From NCBI RefSeq assembly GCF_028475105.1, contig NZ_CP116936.1, forward strand, positions 124,001-188,000: a stretch of 64,000 nt of DNA, written 5' to 3'. The position numbers and the translations under genes are program-made. The notes below the pieces were generated by a model. That model was not told where the DNA came from. It saw only the letters and a program-made list of their open reading frames with translations, and did no database searches. Position 1 is the stretch's first letter, and each line of letters opens with the position of its first letter. Below, piece by piece: positions 1-10,228 of this stretch. The DNA is from Micromonospora sp. LH3U1 (lineage in GTDB: Bacteria > Actinomycetota > Actinomycetes > Mycobacteriales > Micromonosporaceae).

Positions 1-305
1 CCCTGCTCGCCGTGCTCGGCGCGCCCCGCCCGGTGCTGGCGCTGGCGGTGGCCGGGCTGGTCGGCCTCGTGGTCGCCGTGTCGGTGAGCCACTGGTGGAA
101 AATCTCGATCCACTCGGCGGTGGCCGCCGGCGCTCTGGTCATCCTGATGCTGACCTTCGGGACCCGGCTGGTCGTCGCCGCACCGTTGCTGGCGTTGGTC
201 GGCTGGTCCAGGGTGCGGCTGAGGGACCACACGGTGCCGCAGGTGCTGGCCGGTGGTGTGCTCGGCGCGCTGATCGCCGCGGTGGTCTTCGGCCCGCTGC
301 GCTAG
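1..305 (+). CDS. PAP2-family membrane phosphatase, C-terminal part
   Basis: The gene enters from the left edge in the frame that begins at base 3, so the N-terminus is missing. The visible 100 or so residues are mostly hydrophobic, with about three membrane segments. A KISIHS stretch fits the second PAP2 motif (SxxxGxH-like) and WSRVRLRDHT fits the third (SRxxxxxH); the usual aspartate four residues after the histidine is glutamine here. PAP2 enzymes remove phosphate from lipid phosphates such as phosphatidic acid or undecaprenyl diphosphate at the membrane. The substrate cannot be told from this fragment. It converges on the next gene, with a hairpin between them. Confidence 0.7.
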   Translation, partial: LLAVLGAPRPVLALAVAGLVGLVVAVSVSHWWKISIHSAVAAGALVILMLTFGTRLVVAAPLLALVGWSRVRLRDHTVPQVLAGGVLGALIAAVVFGPLR

Positions 306-316
306 CCGGCCCGGGG

Positions 317-337
317 CGGGCGGCGTGGTGCCGCCCG
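317..337. terminator. Hairpin between convergent genes
   Basis: CGGGCGGC (317-324) and GCCGCCCG (330-337) form an 8-bp GC stem with a 5-base loop. It lies just after the PAP2 stop and before the stop of the convergent gene, so it could end both transcripts. No U-run follows, which is normal for actinomycete terminators. Confidence 0.5.
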
Positions 338-349
338 GCCCGGATGTCG

Positions 350-1573
350 TCAGGCCCCGTCGTCGGCGAGGCGGTGCCGGTTCGCCTCGATCCACGCGTC
401 CAGCGCCGCCGGGTCGTCCGGGTCCACCCCGTCGGCCATCAGCTGCGCCACCGCGGCGGTGGCCGCGCTGCGCCGCTCACCAGTCGAGTAGAGGCGGGCG
501 AACTCCGGCACCATCTCCTCGATCGCCTCGTCGGTGCGCGTCGCCGCTGCCTCGGGCAGCCCGCGCTGGCGCGACGCGTACCGCGCCCAGGCGCGCAGCA
601 CCCGGGGCAGCATCGCCGCGTCGTCCATGTCCAGCACCGCGCGGCGGTGCACCCAGTCGAGCAGGAAGAGCCCGGACACCGCGGGGCTCCAGCGCATCGA
701 GTCGGCGTCCGGGAAGGTCGCCGAGTGGTCCAGCAGCAGGCTCAGGCAGAAGTGCAGCGACGCCAACTCCGGGCCGTCGACGGCGTCCAACCCGAAGCGG
801 GCGGCCTCCGGCGAGGCCAGGAACCGTCGGACCAGGTCGGTGCGCTCGGCAGCGGAGAGCGGCTCGACCTCCGCCGGGCCGGTCGGGTCGGCCGCGGTGG
901 GCAGCATCGCCAGTCGGGCGCCGACCAGCGCCCGATCGGTGGCGAGCGAGCCCTCGCCGGGCAACTCACTGAGGTCGTCAGTCACCGCGAGGTGGCGGGC
1001 CACCTCACCGCGGAGCCGGGCCGGGTTCTCGGAACGGAACCAGGTCAGCTCGTCGTCGGCGCACATCTGTCGGACCTGGTCCAGGATCCGTTCCGCCGGC
1101 CCGCCCACGAAGATGTCCTTGGTGATCCCGATGTTGTGGTCCACCAGGGCCACCAGCGCGTGCTCAGAGCCGCCGGACGCGTCGTCGTAGGCGAAGGTGG
1201 CGAGGTAGGAGGTCTGGTCGCCGTACACATCGCCGTACGCCCAGGTGCCGGTGAGGTGCACCCGACCGAGCTGACCGGACCAGGCGGGCGCCTGGCTGCC
1301 TGGACGCACCCGCTCGGTGCCTTCGGCGTCCGGGACGAGCGCGGCGAAGACCTGCCGGATCGTGGTCGCCGCCGCGATCCGGCGGCGGGCGGTGGCGGCG
1401 AGGAACCCGGTGACGAACTCCCGTACGGCGGTGTCGCGGTCGGTCTCCGCGATCGCGTAGACACTGCCCAGCAGCGCGCTGCCGAGCATCTCGGCGTCGA
1501 GGGCGGACTCCAGCTTGGTCACGTCGCGTGCGGCGTGCAGCACCGCGTCGTAGGGGGTCTGAGGCGTGGCCAT
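350..1573 (-). CDS. Conserved actinomycete hypothetical protein, 407 aa
   Basis: The family is not recognised. The protein is soluble, acidic and rich in alanine, leucine and aspartate, with no signal peptide and no membrane segment. The middle part (about residues 100-150) looks like a beta-rich region around TWAYGDVYGD and VALVDHNIG; the C-terminal half is mostly helical. The start is ATG, preceded by CGGAGC. It follows the two dynamin-like GTPase genes on the same strand after a gap of 57 bases and could be their third operon member. The function is unknown. Confidence 0.75.
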   Translation of the reverse strand: MATPQTPYDAVLHAARDVTKLESALDAEMLGSALLGSVYAIAETDRDTAVREFVTGFLAATARRRIAAATTIRQVFAALVPDAEGTERVRPGSQAPAWSGQLGRVHLTGTWAYGDVYGDQTSYLATFAYDDASGGSEHALVALVDHNIGITKDIFVGGPAERILDQVRQMCADDELTWFRSENPARLRGEVARHLAVTDDLSELPGEGSLATDRALVGARLAMLPTAADPTGPAEVEPLSAAERTDLVRRFLASPEAARFGLDAVDGPELASLHFCLSLLLDHSATFPDADSMRWSPAVSGLFLLDWVHRRAVLDMDDAAMLPRVLRAWARYASRQRGLPEAAATRTDEAIEEMVPEFARLYSTGERRSAATAAVAQLMADGVDPDDPAALDAWIEANRHRLADDGA

Positions 1574-1630
1574 GCTCCGACCCTACGCCGCAACGGGGGT
1601 ACGGAGAGCGGTAGCGAGCCGGGCGGGCCG

Positions 1631-3316
1631 TCAGCGGCGGGCGGCGTCCCGCAGCGCGTCGCGTGCCTGCGCGTACGAGCCGAGCACGATCCGCACCGGC
1701 GTCAACACGTACTCCTCGCCCACCCGGGCGACCTTCGCCGTCAGCCGCTGCTCGGCGCGGTAACGGGCGCGGCGAGCGGCCCAGCGCACCACCGGCCGGG
1801 TCAGCGCCGCCACCAGCAGCCCGGCAAGCAGGCCGCCGAGCAGCAGCACGGTGGGCAGTGGCACCTGACCGACCATCGGGTTGTCCAGCGCGGGCAGGCC
1901 GAGTGCCCGCAGCGCATAGCCGAGCACCAGCCAACCCAACCCGACCACGGCGGCCAGGGTGACCAACCACTGCACACCGCCGACGACCCGCCACCACACC
2001 GGTCGACGGCCGAGGCCGAGGTCGGTGCCGGCGATCGTGCGGTCCAGAGCGTCCGGCAGGTCGCCGAGGCGGGACCGGGCGGCAGAGGTCACCGCGCCGG
2101 GCCAGGCGGCGGGCAGATCGGCGGCGGCCCGGTCGGCCACCGCGCGGATCGCGAGGCCGAGCGCCGAGCGCTGGGCAGCCGTCGGGTCCGGTACCGAGGT
2201 GGCCGCGACCAGGCTCTCCGCCGGGTCGGCCTGGTCGCCGGTCGGGCCGGGCAGGTGCAGGCGACGCAGCGGGTCGGGTCGCAACCGCCGCCAGCCCCGG
2301 ACCACGGGCCAGCCGGTGGAAGCGCCGGCCCGGTGCCGGTACGCCTGCTCCACGGCCGCGGTGACCGTGGGCACTCCGGCCGCCCCGGCCAACGCCCGGT
2401 TCAGTCCGTTGACGGCTGAGTCGTCGGGCCCACCCGCCGGCCGGGCCGAGCCGACCAACTCGTCCAGTCCGGCGACAACCGTGTCGACGTCACCGGCGAG
2501 CCGGCGCAGCGCGGCCTGCCGCTCGGCGACCGTACGCTCCAGCGCGCTGCGCAGCCCGACCATCCCGGCCGGGTCGATGGCGGTGGTGGACAGCAGGGGC
2601 ACACCGGTCAGCCCGTCCGTGTCGAGCAGTCGGCGCAAGTCGTCCAGGACCCGGGGCAACTCGGCCGGGGGCAGCCGGTCGGACTGGTTGAGCACGACAA
2701 GGGTGACGTCGCGGTGCCGGTGGAACTCGCGCAGGTAGCTGTCGTGGATGACCCGATCGGCGTACTTCTGCGGGTCGACCACCCAGACCACCTGGTCGAC
2801 GAGGCCGAGAAGACGGTCCACCTCGAGTCGGTGGGACCGCTGCACCGAGTCGAAGTCGGGCAGGTCGAGCAGGATCAGCCCGTGCAGCGCCGTCTCGTCG
2901 TCCGCGTCGAGGGCGCTCTCCCGGACGAAGCGGTGTCGGGGCAGCACGCCGGTCCAGTCGAGCAGACGGTTGGCGCCCTCCAGCGCCCCCCACACGCAGG
3001 CGTGGGTGACGCCGGTGGTCGGCCGGCGGACTCCGACCGGCGAGAGCTCCAGCTGGGCCAACGCGTTGAAGAGGCTGGACTTGCCACTGCCGGTGGCCCC
3101 GGCCAGGGCGACCACGGTGTGGTCCCGGGACAGCGCGAGCCGGGTGCCGGCCCGCTCGACCAGAGTGTGCGCGGGCACCAGTTCGGCGTCCGGCAGCAGG
3201 CCGTCCACCGCGGTCAGGAACCGGCGTACCGCGTCCAGTCGGGCGATCAGCGCGTCGGCGTCGACCCGCTGGTCCCCGCGGAACGCCTCGCGTACCCGGC
3301 CGGTGATGTTGGTCAC
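1631..3316 (-). CDS. Dynamin-like membrane GTPase (second of pair)
   Basis: A 561-residue P-loop GTPase. The Walker A/G1 motif GATGSGKSS is at about residues 73-81, a switch threonine segment (RPTTG) follows, G3 appears as DLPDFDS near residue 150 and G4 as NQSD near residue 210. After a helical middle region the C-terminal third has two or three hydrophobic membrane segments (about 450-505) and then a basic tail. This layout matches bacterial dynamin-like or YfjP-type GTPases that act on membranes. The GTG start overlaps the stop of the upstream GTPase gene by 4 bases (GTGA), so the two are translationally coupled and probably form one complex. The cellular role is unknown; membrane remodelling or stress repair is an inference from the family. 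Confidence 0.8.
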   Translation of the reverse strand: MTNITGRVREAFRGDQRVDADALIARLDAVRRFLTAVDGLLPDAELVPAHTLVERAGTRLALSRDHTVVALAGATGSGKSSLFNALAQLELSPVGVRRPTTGVTHACVWGALEGANRLLDWTGVLPRHRFVRESALDADDETALHGLILLDLPDFDSVQRSHRLEVDRLLGLVDQVVWVVDPQKYADRVIHDSYLREFHRHRDVTLVVLNQSDRLPPAELPRVLDDLRRLLDTDGLTGVPLLSTTAIDPAGMVGLRSALERTVAERQAALRRLAGDVDTVVAGLDELVGSARPAGGPDDSAVNGLNRALAGAAGVPTVTAAVEQAYRHRAGASTGWPVVRGWRRLRPDPLRRLHLPGPTGDQADPAESLVAATSVPDPTAAQRSALGLAIRAVADRAAADLPAAWPGAVTSAARSRLGDLPDALDRTIAGTDLGLGRRPVWWRVVGGVQWLVTLAAVVGLGWLVLGYALRALGLPALDNPMVGQVPLPTVLLLGGLLAGLLVAALTRPVVRWAARRARYRAEQRLTAKVARVGEEYVLTPVRIVLGSYAQARDALRDAARR

Positions 3317-5154
3317 CGGTGGCCCTCCTCGTCTGCGGTCGGCCGGGTGTCGCCGCCGGCGGACAGGCCGCTGCGGTGCCGGGCCAGCTCGACCCGGCCG
3401 GCGGCCCGGCGCAGCCCGTCGCCGGCGTCCGCGGCGGGGCGGGCGTCGGCGGTGCGGCTCAAGAAGCGGTCGGCCTCCGCGCCGAGCAGCGTCCGCACCC
3501 GGTCCAGCAGGTCGGCGCGGGCCTTGTCGGCGAGGGTACGCACCGCCTGGTCGCCGAAGATCGCCTGAAGTACGGCCTGCGCGGCAACCGTGGTGCCGGC
3601 TCCGGTGGCCAACTCCAGCCCGGTCGGGATGAATGCGGTGGAGGCGAAGACGGCGATCATCACGGCCAGCCCAGTGGCGTTGACCGCGTACGCGGCGGTG
3701 CGGGCCACGAACCGCTTGTCGGCGCCCTCGACCCGGACCAGTTCCAGCACCCCGCGCTGCCAGTCCCGGACCATTCGTTCGGCGCGTTCAGGTAGGTCGT
3801 CGCTCGGGTGGGCGAGCGCCGGGTCGAGCAGCCCAGCGCCCGCCGGGTGTGCCTTCCACCCGGTGTACGCGGATTCGGCGGCCTCCGAGGCCACCCCGCG
3901 CAGCAGCGTCACCAGCTGCGACTCGATGGCGTTGCGCAGCTCGACGGCGGGGGCCGGTCGGCCGCTGACAGCGGCTACGAGCCGGTCCCGGAGGCGGCCG
4001 ATCCGTGCCTCCAGGGTGCGGAAGAACTCCCCGGTGCCGACGAACTCCTGCCAGCGGGCGAGCACCTCACCCCGGAGCAGGCGGCCGTCCCGAAGCCCCT
4101 GCTCGACGGTGCGCTCGGCACCCCGGTACGCGGCCCGGACCCGTTCGTCCAGCCCGTCGGCGGCGACGACCTGCTCGTCGGCGGCGTCGGCCAGCTCCTC
4201 GACGGCGGGGTGAAGCGCGGCCAGCGCCCCGTCCAGCGTCTGCCGGACCACCGCGGCCCGCGCGTCCGAATCGGCGGCCAGCCGGGCGAACCAGTCGGCC
4301 AACGATGCGGTCACACCCTCGGGCAGCAGCCCCTGACCGTCGACCCAGGTCTCGGGCAGCACGAACAGCGGCGCCCGGCCGAGGTCCTGTTCGGCGAGCA
4401 TCTCGGCCAGGTGCGCGGCGATCTCGTGGGTGGCCTCCGCGGGCACCCGGTCCAGCACCATGGCGATCACCGCGCCTCGCGCCCGGGCGCTGCGCAGCAG
4501 CTCCCAGGGCACCGCGTCGGCGTACCGGGCGGCGGTGGTGACGAACAGCCAGAGGTCGGCGGCGGCCAGTAGTTGGGTGGCGAGCGCCCGGTTGGCGTCG
4601 ACCACCGAATCGATGTCGGGCGCGTCGAGGAAGGCCAGCCCGGCGGGCAGGGCCGGGGCGGTTACGAGGTGCAGGGCGCGCGGATCGTCGCTCGGCTCGG
4701 TGGTGCGGGTCAGCCCGGGCAGCAGGTCACCCTGCCGAAACCAGGCCGCGTCGGACGGGTTGCAGACCAGCACCGGGGAGCGGGTGGTCGGCCGGAGCAC
4801 ACCGGCCGCGCTGACCCGGGCCTTGACCAGGCTGTTGACCAGGGTCGACTTGCCCGCGCCGGTCGAGCCGCCGACCACCACGAGCAGTGGGGCGTCCAGC
4901 CGTGCGAGCCGGGGCAGCAGGTAGTCGTCGAGCTGATAGGTGAGGGCGGTGGCGGTGTGCCGGGCGGAGCCGGCGGTGGGCAGTGCGAGGGGATACCGGG
5001 TCGCGCCGATCGCCTCCCGGAGGCCCGACAGCGCGCCGGGGAGACTGCCGTCCCCGGTGGTGGCGGGCGGCTCCTCCGCGGCGTCCGGCGGGCCGGTGCG
5101 GGCTGCGACGGCGGGCGCGCCGGAACGGGTGGCGGAATCGCCGGACGTCGTCAC
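3313..5154 (-). CDS. Dynamin-like membrane GTPase (first of pair)
   Basis: About 613 residues from the GTG at 5154; an alternative TTG lies 36 bases upstream, and neither has a strong Shine-Dalgarno, so the start is uncertain. After a disordered Ala/Pro-rich leader comes the P-loop GGSTGAGKST (about residues 95-104), the RPTTR switch segment, G3 as LDAPDIDS and a degenerate G4 (VLDRVP). The C-terminal part has a long hydrophobic hairpin (AVMIAVFASTAFIPTG and following) that could insert in the membrane, then a helical tail. Two unequal dynamin-like GTPases in tandem recall the paired bacterial dynamins known from Streptomyces (DynA/DynB), but family membership beyond the GTPase fold is inference. 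Its 5' side faces the dnaK promoter. Confidence 0.8.
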   Translation of the reverse strand: MTTSGDSATRSGAPAVAARTGPPDAAEEPPATTGDGSLPGALSGLREAIGATRYPLALPTAGSARHTATALTYQLDDYLLPRLARLDAPLLVVVGGSTGAGKSTLVNSLVKARVSAAGVLRPTTRSPVLVCNPSDAAWFRQGDLLPGLTRTTEPSDDPRALHLVTAPALPAGLAFLDAPDIDSVVDANRALATQLLAAADLWLFVTTAARYADAVPWELLRSARARGAVIAMVLDRVPAEATHEIAAHLAEMLAEQDLGRAPLFVLPETWVDGQGLLPEGVTASLADWFARLAADSDARAAVVRQTLDGALAALHPAVEELADAADEQVVAADGLDERVRAAYRGAERTVEQGLRDGRLLRGEVLARWQEFVGTGEFFRTLEARIGRLRDRLVAAVSGRPAPAVELRNAIESQLVTLLRGVASEAAESAYTGWKAHPAGAGLLDPALAHPSDDLPERAERMVRDWQRGVLELVRVEGADKRFVARTAAYAVNATGLAVMIAVFASTAFIPTGLELATGAGTTVAAQAVLQAIFGDQAVRTLADKARADLLDRVRTLLGAEADRFLSRTADARPAADAGDGLRRAAGRVELARHRSGLSAGGDTRPTADEEGHR

Positions 5155-5237
5155 CGCTAAAGCGTGCCCGACCGATGCAAGGGAAGACAACTGGACGGTA
5201 ATAACGGGTGGGTTGCGTCGGGGTGACTCAACTCAAC

Positions 5238-5266
5238 TTGACGATTCGCCAGCGCGTGGCACTATT
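5238..5266 (+). promoter_or_regulatory. dnaK operon promoter
   Basis: TTGACG (5238-5243) and ACTATT (5261-5266) form a good vegetative -35/-10 pair with a 17-base spacer. The HspR operator begins inside the -10 box. A further ACTCAACTCAACTTG stretch overlaps the -35 element and may hold an extra HspR half-site. Confidence 0.7.
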
Positions 5267-5284
5267 GAGTCAAGTTCACTCAAC
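5264..5284. promoter_or_regulatory. HAIR element, HspR operator of dnaK operon
   Basis: ATTGAGT-N7-ACTCAAC matches the HspR-associated inverted repeat CTTGAGT-N7-ACTCAAG in the six inner bases of both arms. It overlaps the -10 box, so bound HspR would block RNA polymerase. HspR with DnaK as co-repressor is the known actinomycete mechanism, and both genes are encoded by this operon. Confidence 0.85.
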
Positions 5285-5375
5285 TTGTGGTGGGGCCCGC
5301 TGCGGGCGGTGCTCGCCAAGCAGCCCGCGGGCAGTGCCCGTCACCTGCACAACCTTATGAAGCGAGGAAGCGAAG

Positions 5376-7250
<1,875 letters not shown>

Positions 7251-7297
7251 CCATCGGCCTCCGACACGTATCCACGGCGAAGGGATGAGGTAGCCGC

Positions 7298-8056
7298 ATG
7301 ACGCAGAAGCCACGAGCCGCCGACCCGGGCGACACCGGGTCGGCGCCGGGTGGCTCCGCGCCCACGGAGCCGACCACCGGCGACGGGGAGCGGGTCGTCA
7401 TCCGCAACAACCGCAAGCTCGTCGACACCTCTGAGCCGGAGGGCGCCGCCGCCGACGCGGAGATCGGCGTGCCAGCCGAGGGCCTGGTCGAGGACGCCGA
7501 GGTCGTGGTCGACGAGATCGAGGTCGAGGTCAACTCCACCGACGGTCCGGAGCCGTCCGGTCCGCCGGTGGTGGACGCCCCGGCGCAGCCGGTGGACGGC
7601 GGCGGCACGGGCACCTCGCTCGGCGCCGAGTTGGAGGGGCTCCGGGCCGACCTGGACGAACGGACCAGGGATCTGCAGCGGGTGTCGGCGGAGTACGCCA
7701 ACTACCGCAAGCGGGTCGACCGGGACCGCAACCTGGTGCAGGAGCAGGCGACCGGCTCGGTGCTGGCCGCGCTGCTGCCGATCCTGGACGACCTGGACCG
7801 GGCCCGGGAACATGGCGACCTGGTCGGGCCGTTCGGCACGGTGGCGGAACAGCTCACCACCGCGCTCGGCAAGTTCGGCCTGAACGCCTTCGGCGAGCAG
7901 GGCGACCCGTTCGACCCGACCCGGCACGAGGCGGTCGCGCACCAGACCTCGGCCGAGGTCAGCGAGCCGACCTGCGTAACGGTCATGCGGCGTGGCTACC
8001 AGCTCGGTGAGCGGCTGCTGCGCCCCGCGCTGGTCGCGGTCGCGGACCCGGAATAG
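7298..8056 (+). CDS. grpE: Nucleotide exchange factor GrpE
   Basis: 252 residues, longer than the usual 180-220 because of a disordered acidic N-terminal extension of about 100 residues rich in Asp, Glu, Pro and Gly. The conserved part begins with a coiled coil (RADLDERTRDLQRVSAEYAN) and ends in the beta domain with HEAVAHQ and YQLGERLLRPALV. GrpE dimers release ADP from DnaK. It starts 47 bases after dnaK with a GATGAGG ribosome site, in the same operon. A strong hairpin follows its stop codon. Confidence 0.96.
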   Translation: MTQKPRAADPGDTGSAPGGSAPTEPTTGDGERVVIRNNRKLVDTSEPEGAAADAEIGVPAEGLVEDAEVVVDEIEVEVNSTDGPEPSGPPVVDAPAQPVDGGGTGTSLGAELEGLRADLDERTRDLQRVSAEYANYRKRVDRDRNLVQEQATGSVLAALLPILDDLDRAREHGDLVGPFGTVAEQLTTALGKFGLNAFGEQGDPFDPTRHEAVAHQTSAEVSEPTCVTVMRRGYQLGERLLRPALVAVADPE

Positions 8057-8072
8057 TGCGAGACAGTGACCG

Positions 8073-8111
8073 GGCCGTCCCGCCCACCGCGCAGCGGTGG
8101 GCGGGACGGCC
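8073..8111 (+). terminator. 18-bp hairpin inside the dnaK operon
   Basis: GGCCGTCCCGCCCACCGC (8073-8090) and its exact reverse complement (8094-8111) enclose a 3-base loop GCA. It sits 16 bases after the grpE stop and 30 bases before the dnaJ start. It could be an intrinsic terminator or attenuator lowering dnaJ-hspR relative to dnaK-grpE, or a 3' stabiliser after mRNA processing. Confidence 0.7.
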
Positions 8112-8141
8112 GGGCCATGACGGTCGGAAGGGGGTGGACCG

Positions 8142-9317
8142 GTGAGTTCGAAGGACTGGATCGAAAAGGACTTCTACGCCGTGCTCGGCGTGGAAAAGGC
8201 CGCCTCCGCGGATGACATCAAGAAGGCGTACCGCAAGCTGGCACGTGAGTCGCACCCGGACCACAACCCGGGCGACCCGAAGGCCGAGGAGCGGTTCAAG
8301 GCCGCGTCCGAGGCGTACAACGTGCTGTCGGACGCCGGACGCCGCCGCGAGTACGACGAGATGCGCTCGCTGTTCGGCTCGGGCGCCTTCCGGCGCAACG
8401 CCGGGGGCCAGCGGGGTGGCACGCCGTTCGACGTGTCCGACATGTTCGGCGGCGGCGGGGGCGGCGACCGTCGTTTCGGAGGCACCGGCTTCCAGGACCT
8501 GTTCAGCTCGATCTTCACCGGCGGTCAGGCCGGCGGGCAGGCCGCGCCGCGCGGTCCGGCCCGTGGCCGCGACGTCGAGACCGAAGTGGCGCTGGACTTC
8601 GGTGACGCGGTACGCGGGGTGACAGTGCCCCTGACGCTGCGCGCGCCGGGAGTCTGCGAGACCTGCCACGGCAACGGGGCCAAGCCGGGCACCCAGCCGC
8701 GTACCTGCCAGGTCTGCCACGGTGCCGGCGTGACCACCCGCAACCAGGGGTCGTTCAGCTTCTCCGAGCCGTGCCGCAACTGCCAGGGCGTCGGCACCGT
8801 GGTCGAGGAGAAGTGCCCGGAGTGCCAGGGCACCGGCGGCGTCACCAAGACCCGCACCATGAACGTGCGCTTCCCGGCCGGGGTGTCCGACGGTCAGCGC
8901 ATCCGGCTGGCCGGGCGCGGTGAGCCAGGCGAGCGCGGCGGCCCGGCTGGTGACCTGTTCGTGCAGGTCAAGGTTCGGCCGGACGACCTGTTTGGGCGTA
9001 CCGGTGACGACCTGACGCTGACCGTGCCGGTCACCTTCGCGGAGGCCGTGCTCGGCACGGACCTGCGGGTGCCCACGCTCGACGGCGCGATGACCCTGCG
9101 GGTTCCGCCGGGGACGCCGAGCGGGCGGGTGCTGCGGGCCCGGGGCAAGGGTGTGGTCCGCCGCGACGGGCAGGCCGGTGACCTGCTGGTCACGTTGGAC
9201 GTGGTGGTCCCGGCCCGGTTGTCCGACGAGGCGCGCACGGCGCTGGAGGCGTTCGCCGAACAGAGCCCGCCGGCCGCCCGGGAACATCTCGACGCGCGGG
9301 TGCGTCGAGTCAGTTAG
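8142..9317 (+). CDS. dnaJ: Co-chaperone DnaJ (type I Hsp40)
   Basis: 391 residues with the complete type I layout: J domain (about 9-75) with HPD at 38-40, a Gly/Phe region, a zinc-binding domain with the four repeats CETCHGNG, CQVCHGAG, CRNCQGVG and CPECQGTG, and the C-terminal substrate domain. It stimulates DnaK ATPase and delivers substrates. The start is GTG with GGAAGGGGG upstream. It follows grpE in the operon after the hairpin; hspR follows 30 bases later. Confidence 0.97.
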   Translation: MSSKDWIEKDFYAVLGVEKAASADDIKKAYRKLARESHPDHNPGDPKAEERFKAASEAYNVLSDAGRRREYDEMRSLFGSGAFRRNAGGQRGGTPFDVSDMFGGGGGGDRRFGGTGFQDLFSSIFTGGQAGGQAAPRGPARGRDVETEVALDFGDAVRGVTVPLTLRAPGVCETCHGNGAKPGTQPRTCQVCHGAGVTTRNQGSFSFSEPCRNCQGVGTVVEEKCPECQGTGGVTKTRTMNVRFPAGVSDGQRIRLAGRGEPGERGGPAGDLFVQVKVRPDDLFGRTGDDLTLTVPVTFAEAVLGTDLRVPTLDGAMTLRVPPGTPSGRVLRARGKGVVRRDGQAGDLLVTLDVVVPARLSDEARTALEAFAEQSPPAAREHLDARVRRVS

Positions 9318-9347
9318 TCCGGTGGAATGGACGCGGAGGTGAGCGGG

Positions 9348-9788
9348 ATGTCGGGCGAGTTCCTCGGTTCGGGCGACCCTGCCTACGAGGCCAAGGTGCT
9401 GATGATCTCGGTTGCGGCCCGGATGGCGGGAATGCACCCACAGACCCTTCGCCAGTACGACCGGCTGGGGCTGGTGCAGCCCGGCCGGGCCGCTGGCGGC
9501 GGGCGTCGGTACAGCGTCCGCGACGTGGTGCTGCTGCGCGAGGTGCAGCGGCTCAGCCAGGACGACGGGATCAACCTGGCCGGCGTCAAGCGGATCATTG
9601 GGCTGGAGCGGTTGCTGGAGCAGGCGCAGCAGCGGGTGGCGCGGCTGGAGGCCGAGCTGGACGCCGCGTACCGCCGGGTTGCCGAACTGGAGTCGCTGGC
9701 CCGCTTCCCGGGCCGTGATCTGGTGCCGACCAACCGCACGTCCACCGCGCTGGTGGTCTGGCGACCCCGCCGGACGCCCGATCGCTGA
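9348..9788 (+). CDS. hspR: Heat-shock repressor HspR (MerR family)
   Basis: 146 residues from the ATG at 9348, which has the strong site GGAGGTGA; an upstream in-frame ATG at 9327 has a weaker one. The N-terminal winged helix-turn-helix (about 20-90) contains AARMAGMHPQTLRQYDRLGLV, followed by a coiled coil (EQAQQRVARLEAELDAAYRR) and a short C-terminal tail. HspR binds HAIR sites together with DnaK and represses heat-shock genes. The window holds two such sites, at the dnaK operon and at clpB, so it is autoregulated and controls clpB. Confidence 0.95.
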   Translation: MSGEFLGSGDPAYEAKVLMISVAARMAGMHPQTLRQYDRLGLVQPGRAAGGGRRYSVRDVVLLREVQRLSQDDGINLAGVKRIIGLERLLEQAQQRVARLEAELDAAYRRVAELESLARFPGRDLVPTNRTSTALVVWRPRRTPDR

Positions 9789-9924
9789 CCTGCCGCTCAC
9801 CCGGATCTGTTCCTCGGCCCGGACCGCACCGGAATCCCCGGCGCGGTCCGGGCCGCTTCGGTTAGCCTGTCGATACGGGTCCAATCGGCTTAATGCGGAC
9901 CTACCGGCATGGCGAGGGGGAGCG

Positions 9925-10131
9925 ATGGCGGAGCCGGCAAAGAAGGTGGCCCAGCAGACGGAGGACCGGTTGGAAAGCCTGGCCGAAACCGTCCGCGAGA
10001 AGTTCGACAAGGTGACCGAGGGAACCTACCGGGACCGGGTCGTCAAGGGCCGGTTCGCCGATCAGGGCGACCACGGCGGCGACAAAGGCGGCGACAAGGG
10101 CCAGGCCAAGACCGAACGGCAGCAGGACTGA
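9925..10131 (+). CDS. Small charged hypothetical protein, 68 aa
   Basis: A short hydrophilic protein starting at ATG 9925 with GGGGGAGCG upstream. The first 40 residues form a charged helix (EDRLESLAETVREKFDKV); the C-terminus is a Gly/Asp/Lys-rich tail with GGDKGGDKG. The pattern resembles small Rv0909/MT0933-like antitoxins only in general composition, so no function is claimed. It is followed by a strong terminator hairpin. Confidence 0.65.
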   Translation: MAEPAKKVAQQTEDRLESLAETVREKFDKVTEGTYRDRVVKGRFADQGDHGGDKGGDKGQAKTERQQD

Positions 10132-10148
10132 CCCGGTGACCGACGTGC

Positions 10149-10177
10149 GGGCCGGGACCCACGGGGGGTCCCGGCCC
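10149..10177 (+). terminator. Strong terminator hairpin
   Basis: GGGCCGGGACC (10149-10159) pairs perfectly with GGTCCCGGCCC (10167-10177) around a 7-base loop. It follows the 68-aa gene and lies before the convergent gene at 10229. Confidence 0.7.
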
Positions 10178-10228
10178 GTTCGCCGTTCGAAAGTGTGGGC
10201 CGGAAGCTGAGCCGTCTACGACTCAGCC

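Noticed and set aside
95..2419. A 774-residue open frame on the plus strand
   Set aside because: It lies antisense to the hypothetical gene and the GTPase gene and has Arg/Gly/His-rich low-quality composition typical of shadow frames in high-GC DNA.
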